Source: Pararhodobacter zhoushanensis
GTDB taxonomy: Bacteria > Pseudomonadota > Alphaproteobacteria > Rhodobacterales > Rhodobacteraceae
Direction of reading: 5' to 3'
Assembly (NCBI RefSeq): GCF_003990445.1
Contig: NZ_REEZ01000003.1
Span: 406,635 to 470,634 of the forward strand
DNA: 64,000 bases
The notes under the pieces were generated by a model that worked only from the letters and a program-made list of their open reading frames with translations, was not told where the DNA came from and searched no databases. A program made the position numbers and the translations under genes. This document shows, piece by piece, positions 55,328-64,000 of this stretch. Every line of letters begins with the position of its first letter. The stretch's first letter is position 1.

Positions 55328-55783
55328 GTGCCGACTCAAACCTCCCCTGTTCTTGCTCTGCTCATCGACACCGCGCGCGTGATGCGCAGCGAGTTCAGCA
55401 GACGCGCGCGTGATCACAAGCTCAGCCTGCTGCAATGGCGCACTTTGGGTGTGCTGGCCCGGCAGGACGGGATGACCCAGTCGGTGCTTGCCGCGCGGAT
55501 CGAGGTCAGCCCGATGACGATGAGCGACACCATCGACCGGCTGGAAAAGCACGGCTATGTCCGGCGCGAACCCGATCCGACCGACAGCCGCGCCAAGCTG
55601 GTCCTGCTGACCCCCGCCGCCCTGCCGATCATCGAGGAAATGCGACTGGTCGCGCAGCACATGATGGCGCGCGCGCTCACCGGGATCGAGCCCGACGAGA
55701 GCGAGACGCTGGTCCGGCTGCTGGGCCAGATCATGAGCAACCTTGAAACCGCCGCCCCCTGCGAAGCCGCCGTCAATGAATGA
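55328..55783 (+). CDS. MarR-family repressor of the efflux operon
   Basis: 151 aa, GTG start with AAAGGA upstream. The HTH (MTQSVLAARIEVSPMTMSDTIDRLEKHGYVRR) and wing (DPTDSRAKLVLLTPAA) are intact. First gene of an operon with EmrA- and EmrB-like proteins. A large perfect palindrome immediately upstream is its likely operator. The stop overlaps the EmrA-like start by 8 nt. Confidence 0.92.
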   Translation: MPTQTSPVLALLIDTARVMRSEFSRRARDHKLSLLQWRTLGVLARQDGMTQSVLAARIEVSPMTMSDTIDRLEKHGYVRREPDPTDSRAKLVLLTPAALPIIEEMRLVAQHMMARALTGIEPDESETLVRLLGQIMSNLETAAPCEAAVNE

Positions 55784-56906
55784 TGAAGCCATGAGCCCCA
55801 AAGATACCACCGCTGCCTTCGACCCGTCGCAGGCCGACACCACGCCCGCGACCGCCCCCGCCAAACCGGCCCGCAAGCGCAGCCGCCGGGTGCTGATGCT
55901 GTCCGTGCCCTTGTTGCTGGCGCTGGGCGGCGGCTACGCGTGGCTGTCCGGCGGGCGCTACGAGACGACCGATAACGCTTATGTCCGGCAGGCGATCCTG
56001 CCGGTCAGCGCCGATGTGTCTGGCCGCATCACCGAGGTGGTCGCGGTCGAGAACCAGCATGTCGAGGCCGGGGATATCCTGTTTCGCATCGACGACGAAC
56101 CCTACCGCATCGCGCTGGATCAGGCCGACGCGGCGCTGGCCGCCGCGCGGCTGGGGGCCGAGCAGCTGCGCTCGGCGCTGGTCACCGCGCAGGGACGGCT
56201 GGATGCGGCACGGCAGGTTCAGGCGCTGCGCGAGCATGAATTCGAGCGTCAGACCGAACTGGAAACACGCGGTGTGATCTCGAACACGGCGCTCGATTCC
56301 GCCTCATTGACTGTACAATCGGCGGAAAACGATGTGACGCTGGCCGCGCTGGCCGTCACCCAGGCCGCCGCCGCGCTGGGCGGCGATCCTGAGCGCGAGA
56401 TTGACACCATGCCCTCGGTGCGCGCCGCCATCTCGGCCCGCGAAGCTGCCGAGCGGGCGCTGGCGCATACGGTGATCCGCGCCCCGGCTTCCGGTGTGGT
56501 CAGCCAGACGGCCAGCCTGAACATCGGTCAGTACATCAGCACCGGCACGATGGTGGCCAGTCTGGTCGAATCTGACACCTCGTGGATCGAGGCGAATTTC
56601 AAGGAAACGCAGGTCGGCGCGCTGATACCCGGGCAGCCGGTGACGGTGACGCTGGACGCCTATTCCGGGCTGGAGTTGCGCGGCACGGTGCAGAGCATCG
56701 GCGCTGCGACCGGCTCGCAATTCTCGCTGATCCCGGCACAGAACGCGACCGGCAACTGGGTCAAGGTCGTGCAGCGCGTGCCCGTGCGTATCCGGTTGGA
56801 GAGCAACTCGGACCACCCGCTGCGCGGGGGGCTGAGCGCCGGGGTCTCGGTCGATACCGGGGCCAGCCGCTACGACCGGCTCAACCTTGCCCATCTGCTG
56901 CCATGA
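55776..56906 (+). CDS. EmrA/HlyD-family membrane fusion protein
   Basis: 376 aa. One membrane helix at about residues 41-62 (VLMLSVPLLLALGGGYAWL), then the barrel-sandwich hybrid domain (YETTDNAYVRQAILPVSADVSGRITEV), an alpha hairpin and the C-terminal barrel (WIEANFKETQVGALIPGQPV). It connects the EmrB pump to an outer membrane channel. A start 15 nt downstream (MSPKDT) is possible. The stop overlaps the pump start (ATGA). Confidence 0.9.
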   Translation: MNDEAMSPKDTTAAFDPSQADTTPATAPAKPARKRSRRVLMLSVPLLLALGGGYAWLSGGRYETTDNAYVRQAILPVSADVSGRITEVVAVENQHVEAGDILFRIDDEPYRIALDQADAALAAARLGAEQLRSALVTAQGRLDAARQVQALREHEFERQTELETRGVISNTALDSASLTVQSAENDVTLAALAVTQAAAALGGDPEREIDTMPSVRAAISAREAAERALAHTVIRAPASGVVSQTASLNIGQYISTGTMVASLVESDTSWIEANFKETQVGALIPGQPVTVTLDAYSGLELRGTVQSIGAATGSQFSLIPAQNATGNWVKVVQRVPVRIRLESNSDHPLRGGLSAGVSVDTGASRYDRLNLAHLLP

Positions 56907-58441
56907 CCGCCGCTGTCTCGCGCCCGAACCTCGAAGTCGCGCATCGCGGCTGGCTGACGGTCGCGATCATGCTGGCGACGATCATGCAGGTGCTCGACAC
57001 CACCATCGCCAATGTCGCGCTGCCGCATATGACCGCCAGCCTCGGGGCCAGTCAGGAAGAAATCACCTGGGTTCTGACCTCGTATATCGTCGCCTCGGCC
57101 ATCGCCACGCCGCTGACCGGCTGGCTGGTGGACCGTCTGGGCGCGCGGCTCTTGTTCCTGATCGCTATCGCCGGTTTCACCGCCTCGTCCCTGCTGTGTG
57201 GTATTGCCACGGGGCTTGAGGAAATGGTCATGTTCCGCGTCATGCAGGGCCTGTTCGGCGCCGTGCTCAGCCCGCTGGCGCAGAGCACCATTCTGGACAT
57301 CAACCCGCGCGAGCGTATGGGGCAGGCCATGGCCGTTTACGGCGCGGGCATCATGCTGGGGCCGATTGTCGGCCCGACGCTGGGCGGCTGGCTGACCGAG
57401 GATTTCGGCTGGCGCTATGTGTTTCTGGTCAACCTGCCCATCGGCATTCTGGCACTGCTGGGCGTCGCCGCCTTCATGCCCAAAACCCCGACGCGCACCC
57501 GGCGCTTTGACTTCTTCGGCTTTGCCATGCTGGGGCTGGCGATTGGCGCGTTGCAGCTGATGCTGGACCGCGGGCAGGCCGTCGGCTGGCTCGGCTCGCC
57601 CGAGACATGGATCTATATCGGCCTGTCGATCAGTGGCTTGTGGGTGTTCATCGTCCACTGCCTGACGGCGGACGAGCCGTTCATCGACCTGCGCATGTTC
57701 GCCGACCGTAACTTCTCCATGGGGCTCTTGTTCATCTTCGTCATCGGCCTGACGCTGTTCTCGGGCCTCGCGCTGCTGCCGCCGCTGCTGCAAAATCTGC
57801 TGGGCTATCCTGTGATCACCACCGGCATCGCCATGGCCCCGCGCGGGATCGGCACGATGCTGTCGATGATCGTCGTGGGTCGGCTGATGGGCAAGGTGGA
57901 CCCGCGCCTGCTGGTGACTTTCGGCATGGCGCTGACCATCGGCGCTTTCTGGATGATGACTGGCTATGACACGATGATGGATGTCTGGCCGATCGTCTGG
58001 TCGGGCGTGATGCAGGGCTTTGGCTTGGGTTTTGTGTTCGTGCCCTTCTCGACGCTGACCTTCGCCACGCTGTCGGCCAAGTACCGCAGCGATGGCACCT
58101 CGATGTTCGCGCTGGTGCGTAACGTGGGCTCGGGGTTGGGGATTTCCATCGTGACCTCGGTGCTGGCGCGGATGATCGCGACCAACCACGAGGAACTCGC
58201 CTCGCGCCTTGGCGCGGACTCGCAGGCCGTGCATCAGCTGGTGCCGGGCCTGCTGCAGGGCAATCTGACGGTGGCGGCGCAGGTGGACGGGCTGGTGACG
58301 CAACAGGCCGCGATGATCGCCTATGTCGACAATTTCCTGCTGATGCTGATCTTCACCGCCTGCGCTCTGCCGATCGTTTTCCTGCTCAGGGTGAACACCG
58401 ACAAGGCCGCAGCGCCGTCTTTGCCCCCGTCCGAGCACTAA
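56903..58441 (+). CDS. EmrB/QacA-type (DHA2) multidrug efflux pump
   Basis: 512 aa with about 14 membrane segments. Motif A is seen as [13 protein letters not shown], the DHA2-type motif D1 as [15 protein letters not shown], and motif C as [12 protein letters not shown]. Proton-driven export of hydrophobic drugs with EmrA-like partner and TolC. Start chosen by the ATGA overlap. Confidence 0.93.
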   Translation: MTAAVSRPNLEVAHRGWLTVAIMLATIMQVLDTTIANVALPHMTASLGASQEEITWVLTSYIVASAIATPLTGWLVDRLGARLLFLIAIAGFTASSLLCGIATGLEEMVMFRVMQGLFGAVLSPLAQSTILDINPRERMGQAMAVYGAGIMLGPIVGPTLGGWLTEDFGWRYVFLVNLPIGILALLGVAAFMPKTPTRTRRFDFFGFAMLGLAIGALQLMLDRGQAVGWLGSPETWIYIGLSISGLWVFIVHCLTADEPFIDLRMFADRNFSMGLLFIFVIGLTLFSGLALLPPLLQNLLGYPVITTGIAMAPRGIGTMLSMIVVGRLMGKVDPRLLVTFGMALTIGAFWMMTGYDTMMDVWPIVWSGVMQGFGLGFVFVPFSTLTFATLSAKYRSDGTSMFALVRNVGSGLGISIVTSVLARMIATNHEELASRLGADSQAVHQLVPGLLQGNLTVAAQVDGLVTQQAAMIAYVDNFLLMLIFTACALPIVFLLRVNTDKAAAPSLPPSEH

Positions 58442-58508
58442 ACAAGGCGTTCGGCGAGTTGACCTTCGCCGCCGCCGTGGTAGTGCAGGGGCAACAAAGG
58501 ACGACGAT

Positions 58509-60251
58509 ATGAACCTGTTCAACGATATTCGCGTGCTGGTGGTCGAGTGTCTCGGCGCGATGGCCAGCGAGGGCTTTCTGCCCGCAGGACTGGAAACCGC
58601 AGCGGTGACGGTCGAGCCGCCCCGCGATGCGGCGCATGGCGATATGGCGACCAATGCGGCGATGGTGCTGGCCAAGCCCTCGGGCCTGAAACCGCGCGAG
58701 ATCGCTGACGCGCTGGCGAGCCGCCTCTCGGCGGACCCGCGCATCGCGGCGGTCGAGGTGGCAGGGCCGGGCTTTCTGAACCTGCGGCTGGTGCCCTCGG
58801 CCTGGCAGGCGATTGTCGGTTCGGCGCTGGGCGCGGGCACGGATTTCGGTCGCGCAACCTTGGGCAAGGGCCAGAAGGTCAACGTCGAATTCGTCAGCGC
58901 CAACCCGACCGGCCCGATGCATGTCGGCCATACGCGCGGCGCCGTGGTCGGGGATGCGCTAGCCAGCCTGCTGGATTTCGCGGGCTACGACGTGACGCGC
59001 GAATATTACATCAACGACGGCGGCGCGCAGGTCGATGTGCTGGCGCGCTCGGCCTTTGAACGCTACCGCGAGGCGAACGGCCTCAGCCCCGAGATCGCCG
59101 AGGGGCTCTATCCCGGCGACTACCTGATCCCGGTGGGCGAGGCGCTCAAGGAGCAATACGGCGACCGCTTCCTGACCGCGCCCGAAGCCGACTGGCTGCC
59201 GATTTTCCGTGAGTTCTCCACCCAGGCGATGATGGAGATGATCCGGGGCGATCTGGAAGCGCTGGGCGTCAAGATGGACGTCTATTCCAGCGAAAAGGCG
59301 CTCTACGGCACCGGCAAGATCGAAGCGGCCATCGACACGCTGCGCGGCATGGGCCTGATCTATGAAGGCGTGCTGGAGCCGCCGAAGGGCAAGACGCTGG
59401 ACGATTGGGAGCCGCGCGAACAGACACTGTTCAAATCGACCGCGCATGGCGACGACGTGGACCGCCCGGTCAAGAAATCCGACGGTGGCTGGACCTATTT
59501 CGCCCCCGACATCGCGTATCACTACGACAAGGTGCAGCGCGGCTTCGATCTGCTGATCGACATTCTGGGCGCGGACCATGGCGGCTATGTCAAGCGGATG
59601 AAGGCCGCCGTTTCGGCGCTGTCCGAGGGCCGCGTGCCGCTGGATATCAAGCTTATCCAGCTGGTGAAGCTTTACAAGAACGGCGAGCCGTTCAAGATGT
59701 CCAAGCGGGCAGGGACGTTTGTCACCCTGCGCGACGTGGTCGACGAGGTGGGCGCCGATGTGACCCGTTTCGTCATGCTGACCCGCAAGAACGATGCCGC
59801 GCTCGATTTCGACTTTGCCAAGGTGCAGGAGCAATCGCGCGACAACCCGGTCTGGTACGTGCAATACGCCAGCGCCCGCGTCGCCTCGGTGCTGCGCAAA
59901 GCCGCTGCGGCCGGGATCGACACCTCGGACGCCGCGCTGGCACAGGCCGATCTGGCCGCACTGGACCACCCGGCCGAGATCGCGCTGATCCGAAAGATGG
60001 CCGATTGGCCGCGTCAGGTCGAAATCGCCGCCCGCGCGCATGAGCCGCACCGCGTCGCCGGATACCTTGGAGAGCTGGCTGCAGACCTGCATGGCCACTG
60101 GAATAAGGGCAATGACGAGCCCGGCTTGCGCTTCGTGCAGGACGATCCGGCCACAATGGCGAGCAAAATCGCTCTGGCACGCGCCGTGGGCGTTGTTATT
60201 TCTGCGGGTCTTGCTATCCTTGGCGTCACCCCCGTCGAGGAAATGCGCTGA
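58509..60251 (+). CDS. argS: Arginyl-tRNA synthetase
   Basis: 580 aa class I synthetase. HIGH motif [10 protein letters not shown], and KMSKRAGTF around residue 396 for the KMSKS loop; the C-terminal DALR anticodon domain has [15 protein letters not shown] and CTAG-like end [20 protein letters not shown] precedes the start. Followed 98 nt later by the SPOR protein gene. Confidence 0.96.
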   Translation: MNLFNDIRVLVVECLGAMASEGFLPAGLETAAVTVEPPRDAAHGDMATNAAMVLAKPSGLKPREIADALASRLSADPRIAAVEVAGPGFLNLRLVPSAWQAIVGSALGAGTDFGRATLGKGQKVNVEFVSANPTGPMHVGHTRGAVVGDALASLLDFAGYDVTREYYINDGGAQVDVLARSAFERYREANGLSPEIAEGLYPGDYLIPVGEALKEQYGDRFLTAPEADWLPIFREFSTQAMMEMIRGDLEALGVKMDVYSSEKALYGTGKIEAAIDTLRGMGLIYEGVLEPPKGKTLDDWEPREQTLFKSTAHGDDVDRPVKKSDGGWTYFAPDIAYHYDKVQRGFDLLIDILGADHGGYVKRMKAAVSALSEGRVPLDIKLIQLVKLYKNGEPFKMSKRAGTFVTLRDVVDEVGADVTRFVMLTRKNDAALDFDFAKVQEQSRDNPVWYVQYASARVASVLRKAAAAGIDTSDAALAQADLAALDHPAEIALIRKMADWPRQVEIAARAHEPHRVAGYLGELAADLHGHWNKGNDEPGLRFVQDDPATMASKIALARAVGVVISAGLAILGVTPVEEMR

Positions 60252-60349
60252 ACTACAGGCCAGCGCGCGGGCAGGGGCGTTCGTGAAAGCGGGCGTGTAT
60301 TGAACGTAGGCCAAGACCGGGACCAACCCGGCGGGTTTGTGAGGCGAGC

Positions 60350-61333
60350 ATGGCACAAGGCTATTATGAGGGGCAGTATGCCCCGCAGCCCGGACGGATT
60401 CCGTCCGGCGATCCCTACGCGGCCCAACCGGGCCGCATGGGGCGGATGGTCAATCTGGCAGGTGCAGCGCTTTCTGTGGCGCTGCTGTGCGGGGTGGGTG
60501 TTTGGTCCTACCGCTTGATGGTGCGCGATGTGACCGGTGTGCCGGTGATCCGCGCGCTGGCCGGTCCCGCCCGTCAATCGCCCGAAGATCCCGGTGGCCG
60601 TCAGGCGGCGTATCAGGGTCTTGCCGTCAATACCGTCGCGGCAGAGGGCGGCGCGGCAAGCGCCGCGCAGACCATCGCGTTGGCACCGCAATCGCTGGAT
60701 CTGTCGGCCGAGGATCGCTCGGCTGAGGTGATGACCGCGCGCGGTTCGCCGATCACCGCGCCCGGTGCGGTGCAGGTCGCGGCTCCGGCCCCGGTTGCTG
60801 CCCCCAACGCCGCGCCGGTGTCGATCACGCAGGCTGCCGCGTCGCAAAATCTGCAGATCATTCCCGCCTCGGCCCCAGGCGTGTCGCGCTCACCCTATCC
60901 CCGGGCGCGCAACGCCACGGTCGTCGCCAGCGCCGCCTCCCGCCCGGTGGCCGCCGTTCAGGCCGTGGCGCAGGCCCCGCTCAGCGGGGGCACCGACGCG
61001 CAGGCAGAGGCCCTGTTGCAAGAATTGGTCACCCGTCTCAGCACCAGCCCGGTGACCGAGGTTGACCCGGACACGCTGGCCCCCGGCACCCGTCTGGTGC
61101 AGCTTGGCGTCTACGACGACGAGGCCGCCGCGCGGGGCGCATGGGAGGCGATCAACGAGCGTTTCCCCAGTTTCCTTGAAAGCCGGGGTCGGATCATCGA
61201 GCCTGCCACCTCGGGCGGGCGGGTGTTCTACCGTCTGCGTGCCGCCGGTTTCTCGGACGAGCCCGAAGCGCGGCGCTTCTGCACCATGCTGATGGCCGAG
61301 AGCGTCGATTGTATCCCGACGCTGATCCGCTGA
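60350..61333 (+). CDS. SPOR-domain membrane protein
   Basis: 327 aa. A single membrane helix at about residues 32-52 (VNLAGAALSVALLCGVGVWSY), a Pro/Ala-rich linker of about 170 residues, and a C-terminal SPOR domain (LAPGTRLVQLGVYDDEAAARGAWEAI..., RVFYRLRAAGF). SPOR domains bind denuded peptidoglycan at the septum. It precedes nagZ, scpA, scpB with short gaps, as in many Rhodobacteraceae. Confidence 0.9.
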   Translation: MAQGYYEGQYAPQPGRIPSGDPYAAQPGRMGRMVNLAGAALSVALLCGVGVWSYRLMVRDVTGVPVIRALAGPARQSPEDPGGRQAAYQGLAVNTVAAEGGAASAAQTIALAPQSLDLSAEDRSAEVMTARGSPITAPGAVQVAAPAPVAAPNAAPVSITQAAASQNLQIIPASAPGVSRSPYPRARNATVVASAASRPVAAVQAVAQAPLSGGTDAQAEALLQELVTRLSTSPVTEVDPDTLAPGTRLVQLGVYDDEAAARGAWEAINERFPSFLESRGRIIEPATSGGRVFYRLRAAGFSDEPEARRFCTMLMAESVDCIPTLIR

Positions 61334-61340
61334 GCCGCGC

Positions 61341-62324
61341 ATGACCGGCGCCACGATCCTGGGCTGTGCCGGGCCGGTGTTGAGCACCACCGAGGCCGCG
61401 TTCTTTCGCGATGCCGACCCGTGGGGCTTTATCCTCTTCAAGCGCAACGTCGAAAGCGCCGCGCAGCTGCGCGCGCTGACGGCGGCGCTGCGTGAGACCG
61501 TGGGCCGTGACGCGCCGGTGTTCATGGACCAAGAGGGCGGAACCGTCGCCCGTCTGCGCGCGCCGCTGGCCCGCAGCTGGGATGATGCCAACGTACAGGC
61601 GGGTGGGGCTGAGGCCGTGCGCCTGCGCCACCGGCTGATGGCGGCAGAGCTGCGCGCCTGCGGTGTCGATGGCAATTGCGCGCCGGTGATTGATGTGGCG
61701 GGGCCCGAGACACACCCCTTCCTGCAACGCCGCATCTGGTCATCGGACCCGGCTGAGGTTGCGGTGCTGGCGCACGCGGCGGCTGAGGGGCTGCTGGCGG
61801 GCGGCGTGTTGCCGGTGATCAAGCACCTGCCGGGCCACGGCGCGGCCAATGCCGATACGCATCTGGAACTGGCGCGCTGCAAAACCCCGCTGGCGGCCTT
61901 GGAAACGCATGATTTCGTGCCGGTCCGCGCGCTGGCCGACCTGCCGCTGGGTATGACCGGCCATATGGTGATCGAGGCGCTCGATCCCGACACGCCCGCG
62001 ACCCTTTCGCCCGTCGTTCTACGCTATCTGCGCGAGAGCTTGGGCTTTGACGGGTTGCTGATGACCGATGATCTGAACATGAACGCGCTGGGCGGCACCT
62101 TGCCTGACCGCGCGGCGAAGGCCATCGCGGCGGGTTGCGATATCGTGCTGCATTGCTCGGGCGAGATGGGCGAAATGCCGGGCGTCGTGGCGGCCTCTGG
62201 AACGCTGAGTGCCAAGGCAGCGATCCGCGCCGCCCGGGCGCTTGCCGCGCGCCGCGCGCCAGCCGCGATTGACATTGCCGCCGCCACCGCCGATTTTGAG
62301 CGCCTCAGCAACGCAAGGGCCTGA
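61341..62324 (+). CDS. nagZ: Beta-N-acetylhexosaminidase, GH3 (NagZ)
   Basis: 327 aa. The GH3/NagZ signature KHLPGHGAANADTHLEL at about 161-177 contains the catalytic His-Asp dyad, and MTDDLNMNAL near residue 238-247 has the nucleophile Asp. It recycles peptidoglycan by removing GlcNAc from muropeptides. Seven nt after the SPOR gene. Confidence 0.93.
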   Translation: MTGATILGCAGPVLSTTEAAFFRDADPWGFILFKRNVESAAQLRALTAALRETVGRDAPVFMDQEGGTVARLRAPLARSWDDANVQAGGAEAVRLRHRLMAAELRACGVDGNCAPVIDVAGPETHPFLQRRIWSSDPAEVAVLAHAAAEGLLAGGVLPVIKHLPGHGAANADTHLELARCKTPLAALETHDFVPVRALADLPLGMTGHMVIEALDPDTPATLSPVVLRYLRESLGFDGLLMTDDLNMNALGGTLPDRAAKAIAAGCDIVLHCSGEMGEMPGVVAASGTLSAKAAIRAARALAARRAPAAIDIAAATADFERLSNARA

Positions 62325-62330
62325 TGCGCA

Positions 62331-63125
62331 ATGAGTGACGCCGAGGCGACGCAGAGCGGTGACTCGGTTGCCGCCCGCCTCGAAGACGAGGCGTTGATCG
62401 TCGATGTCGACGGCTATGAAGGGCCGCTCGACCTGCTGCTGACCCTGTCGCGCCGCCAGAAAGTCGACCTGCGCCGCATCTCGGTGCTGCAACTGGCCGA
62501 GCAATACCTGCGCTTTGTCGAAGCCGCGCGCGCGCTCAGGATCGAGCTGGCGGCGGATTATCTGGTGATGGCAGCATGGCTCGCCTTCCTGAAATCGCGC
62601 CTGCTGCTGCCGCCCGACCCGTCCGAGGAAGGCCCCAGCGCCGAAGACCTTGCCGCGCATCTGGCGTTCCAGCTGGAACGTCTGGAAGCCATGCGCGAGG
62701 CCTCGGGGCGCCTGATGGGCCGCGACCGGCTGGGGCGCGAGTTCTTTGCCCGCGGAGAGCCGGAAACCCACGCCATCGAAAAACGCACCCAGCACACGGC
62801 AACGCTGCTGGAACTGGTGCAGGCCTATGCCCGCCTGCGCACCCGCGACGAATTTCGCCCCTATGCGTTCGATCGCACCGATGTCTACCCGCTGGAACTG
62901 GCGCTTGAGCGGTTGCGTGGCATGATCGGCGAGGCGATCAACTGGTCGGATCTGGCGGGTTTCCTGCCGCCCGGCTGGCGCGCTGCCGGTGGGCGGCGGC
63001 GCTCGGCGCTGGCCTCGACCTTTGCGGCGTCGCTGGAAATGGCGAAACAGGGGCAACTGGAAATCCAACAGGGTGAGACTTTCGCACCAATCCGGGTGCG
63101 GTTGCGCCCGCAGGGGGATCGATGA
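62331..63125 (+). CDS. scpA: Segregation and condensation protein A
   Basis: 264 aa kleisin. N-terminal EGPLDLLLTLSRRQKVDLRRISVLQLAEQYL and the middle LAADYLVMAAWLAFLKSRLLLPP are nearly family consensus. Partner of SMC and ScpB in chromosome condensation. The stop overlaps the scpB start (ATGA). Confidence 0.95.
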   Translation: MSDAEATQSGDSVAARLEDEALIVDVDGYEGPLDLLLTLSRRQKVDLRRISVLQLAEQYLRFVEAARALRIELAADYLVMAAWLAFLKSRLLLPPDPSEEGPSAEDLAAHLAFQLERLEAMREASGRLMGRDRLGREFFARGEPETHAIEKRTQHTATLLELVQAYARLRTRDEFRPYAFDRTDVYPLELALERLRGMIGEAINWSDLAGFLPPGWRAAGGRRRSALASTFAASLEMAKQGQLEIQQGETFAPIRVRLRPQGDR

Positions 63126-63778
63126 CCGACGAAACCGACCTCGACGATGACGACGCCCCCGGCCTGTTCCCGGTGCCGCCGATTGCCGAGCAAGAGCGCA
63201 TGATCGAAGCGATCCTCTTTGCCAGCGCCGAGCCGGTGACCGCGGCCGAGTTGACGCGCCGGCTGCCCGAGGGTTCCGATGTGGGCGAGGCGCTGGTGCA
63301 TCTGCGCTCGCGCTATGCCGGGCGCGGGGTGCATCTGGTGCGGGTGGGTAGCGGCTGGGCAATGCGCACGGCCCCCGATCTGGGCTGGCTGATGCGCACC
63401 GAGCAGGTCGAAACCCGCCGCCTGAGCCGCGCGGCCATCGAGACACTGGCAATCATCGCCTATCACCAGCCGGTGACGCGGGCCGAGATCGAGGAAATTC
63501 GCGGTGTGTCGCTTTCGCGCGGCACGATTGATCAGCTGATGGAGCTCGACTGGATCCGCTTTGGCCGTCGCCGCATGACACCGGGCCGTCCGCTGACCTT
63601 TGTAGTCACCGACGGGTTCCTCGACCATTTCGGGCTGGAAACCCCGCGCGATCTGCCGGGCGTCAAGGAACTGCGCGAAGCCGGGCTGCTCGACAGCCGT
63701 GGCATGCCGGGCCAGCAACGCAGCAGTGAGGACGAGGACGAGGAAAATCCCGGCCAGACCGAGCTGTTCGAAGATTGA
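63122..63778 (+). CDS. scpB: Segregation and condensation protein B
   Basis: 218 aa with two winged-helix domains: MIEAILFASAEPVTAAELTRRLPEG, then LSRAAIETLAIIAYHQPVTRAEIEEIRGV. Long acidic C-terminus. Third member of the SMC-ScpAB complex. A hairpin follows; the tatA gene that often follows scpB in this family is not seen. Confidence 0.95.
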   Translation: MTDETDLDDDDAPGLFPVPPIAEQERMIEAILFASAEPVTAAELTRRLPEGSDVGEALVHLRSRYAGRGVHLVRVGSGWAMRTAPDLGWLMRTEQVETRRLSRAAIETLAIIAYHQPVTRAEIEEIRGVSLSRGTIDQLMELDWIRFGRRRMTPGRPLTFVVTDGFLDHFGLETPRDLPGVKELREAGLLDSRGMPGQQRSSEDEDEENPGQTELFED

Positions 63779-63826
63779 TGAAAGGCAAGGGAACTGCGGC
63801 CAATCTTGTACCCTAGGGGCCTGTTT

Positions 63827-63846
63827 CCCAGCGGTTTTCCGCTGGG
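63827..63846 (+). terminator. Hairpin after scpB
   Basis: CCCAGCGG, TTTT and CCGCTGGG form a perfect 8-bp stem 49 nt after the stop; no T-run follows, so it is a likely but not strong terminator. Confidence 0.5.
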
Positions 63847-63882
63847 TAACGTTTCCGTGTCTCGCGTCCGTGATCATTTCGT

Positions 63883-63907
63883 GGAACCGATAGGCGACCT
63901 GTGCGTT
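63883..63907 (+). promoter_or_regulatory. GGAAC-N16-CGTT: ECF (EcfG-like) promoter motif
   Basis: GGAAC at 63883-63887 and CGTT at 63904-63907 with 16 bases between match the general stress sigma EcfG promoter of alphaproteobacteria. It ends 31 nt before the lipoprotein start codon. Many Rhodobacterales lack the EcfG system, so this needs caution. Confidence 0.5.
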
Positions 63908-63938
63908 TGCCCGGGGAACGCCATTTAGGAGACATTCT

Positions 63939-64000
63939 ATGAAAGCTTTGATGATCGCCGCTGCTGTCGGCACCCTTACCCTTGGTGCGTGCACCATGAG
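63939..64000 (+). CDS. Small lipoprotein, start only (truncated by window end)
   Basis: A lipoprotein signal peptide, MKALMIAAAVGTLTLGAC, with lipobox LGAC at Cys18, is preceded by AGGAG. The remainder is outside the window. The promoter motif 31 nt upstream suggests stress induction. Function unknown. Confidence 0.7.
   Translation, partial: MKALMIAAAVGTLTLGACTM

Overview
The window is a contiguous piece of high-GC chromosome, almost certainly from the Rhodobacteraceae (Rhodobacterales, Alphaproteobacteria). The evidence is the gcrA cell-cycle regulator, an RpoH-type sigma factor with the QKKLFFHLRRA box, the five-gene atpHAGDC operon without F0 genes, the mmcB SOS gene, scpA-scpB beside nagZ, argS and a SPOR protein, a DUF2125 protein and a DUF6280-like protein. 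No rRNA, tRNA or CRISPR array was recognised.

Layout. 1-5.1 kb: end of a 3-hydroxyisobutyrate-dehydrogenase-like gene, a membrane LytTR regulator, an ornithine-cyclodeaminase-like gene, a cysteine-rich MarR regulator divergent from the RpoH sigma gene, and a VanZ-like protein. 5.1-12.8 kb: a seven-gene minus-strand operon for aerobic 2-aminobenzoate (anthranilate) degradation through CoA thioesters. It runs monooxygenase/reductase, SDR, MarR, enoyl-CoA hydratase, acyl-CoA dehydrogenase, RidA, CoA ligase; four of its junctions are ATGA overlaps, and a tandem 14-bp operator candidate precedes it. 12.8-18.4 kb: DUF2125, ChaC, and an ExbB/MotA-like plus giant OmpA-type coiled-coil protein pair. 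18.4-21.5 kb: a decayed permease/TetR locus, cut by an IS3-family element and further broken by a frameshift and an amber codon. 21.7-26.2 kb: clpA, gloB, a methyltransferase. 26.3-31.1 kb: F1 ATP synthase operon. 31.5-38.6 kb: MATE pump, prs, a DsbA-type isomerase, hydrolase, efp and small envelope genes. 38.7-40.4 kb: TetR/reductase pair with palindromic operators. 40.6-46.6 kb: an accessory region with a WcbI-GSCFA polysaccharide protein, a GH8 glucanase, an IS1182-family element and gene debris. 46.7-53.6 kb: YbjN, proC, CsaA, a D-2-hydroxyacid dehydrogenase, small membrane proteins, mmcB with a LexA-like box, a cytochrome c, an ABC-2 permease and gcrA. 53.6-64 kb: an IscA/ErpA-type protein, dGTPase-like protein, a MarR-EmrA-EmrB efflux operon with a perfect 14-bp-arm operator, argS, SPOR protein, nagZ, scpA, scpB and the start of a small lipoprotein behind a GGAAC-N16-CGTT promoter-like motif.

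The most interesting points are the tightly coupled anthranilate operon with its tandem operator, the stator-like ExbB/OmpA pair with eight 32-residue repeats, the IS3 insertion whose excision restores an ORF exactly, a 35-nt palindrome inserted in frame in that IS transposase, and a family of GC-rich dispersed repeats at gene ends. Nothing here can be called a proven new system; the stator-like pair and the palindromic insert are the best candidates for follow-up.
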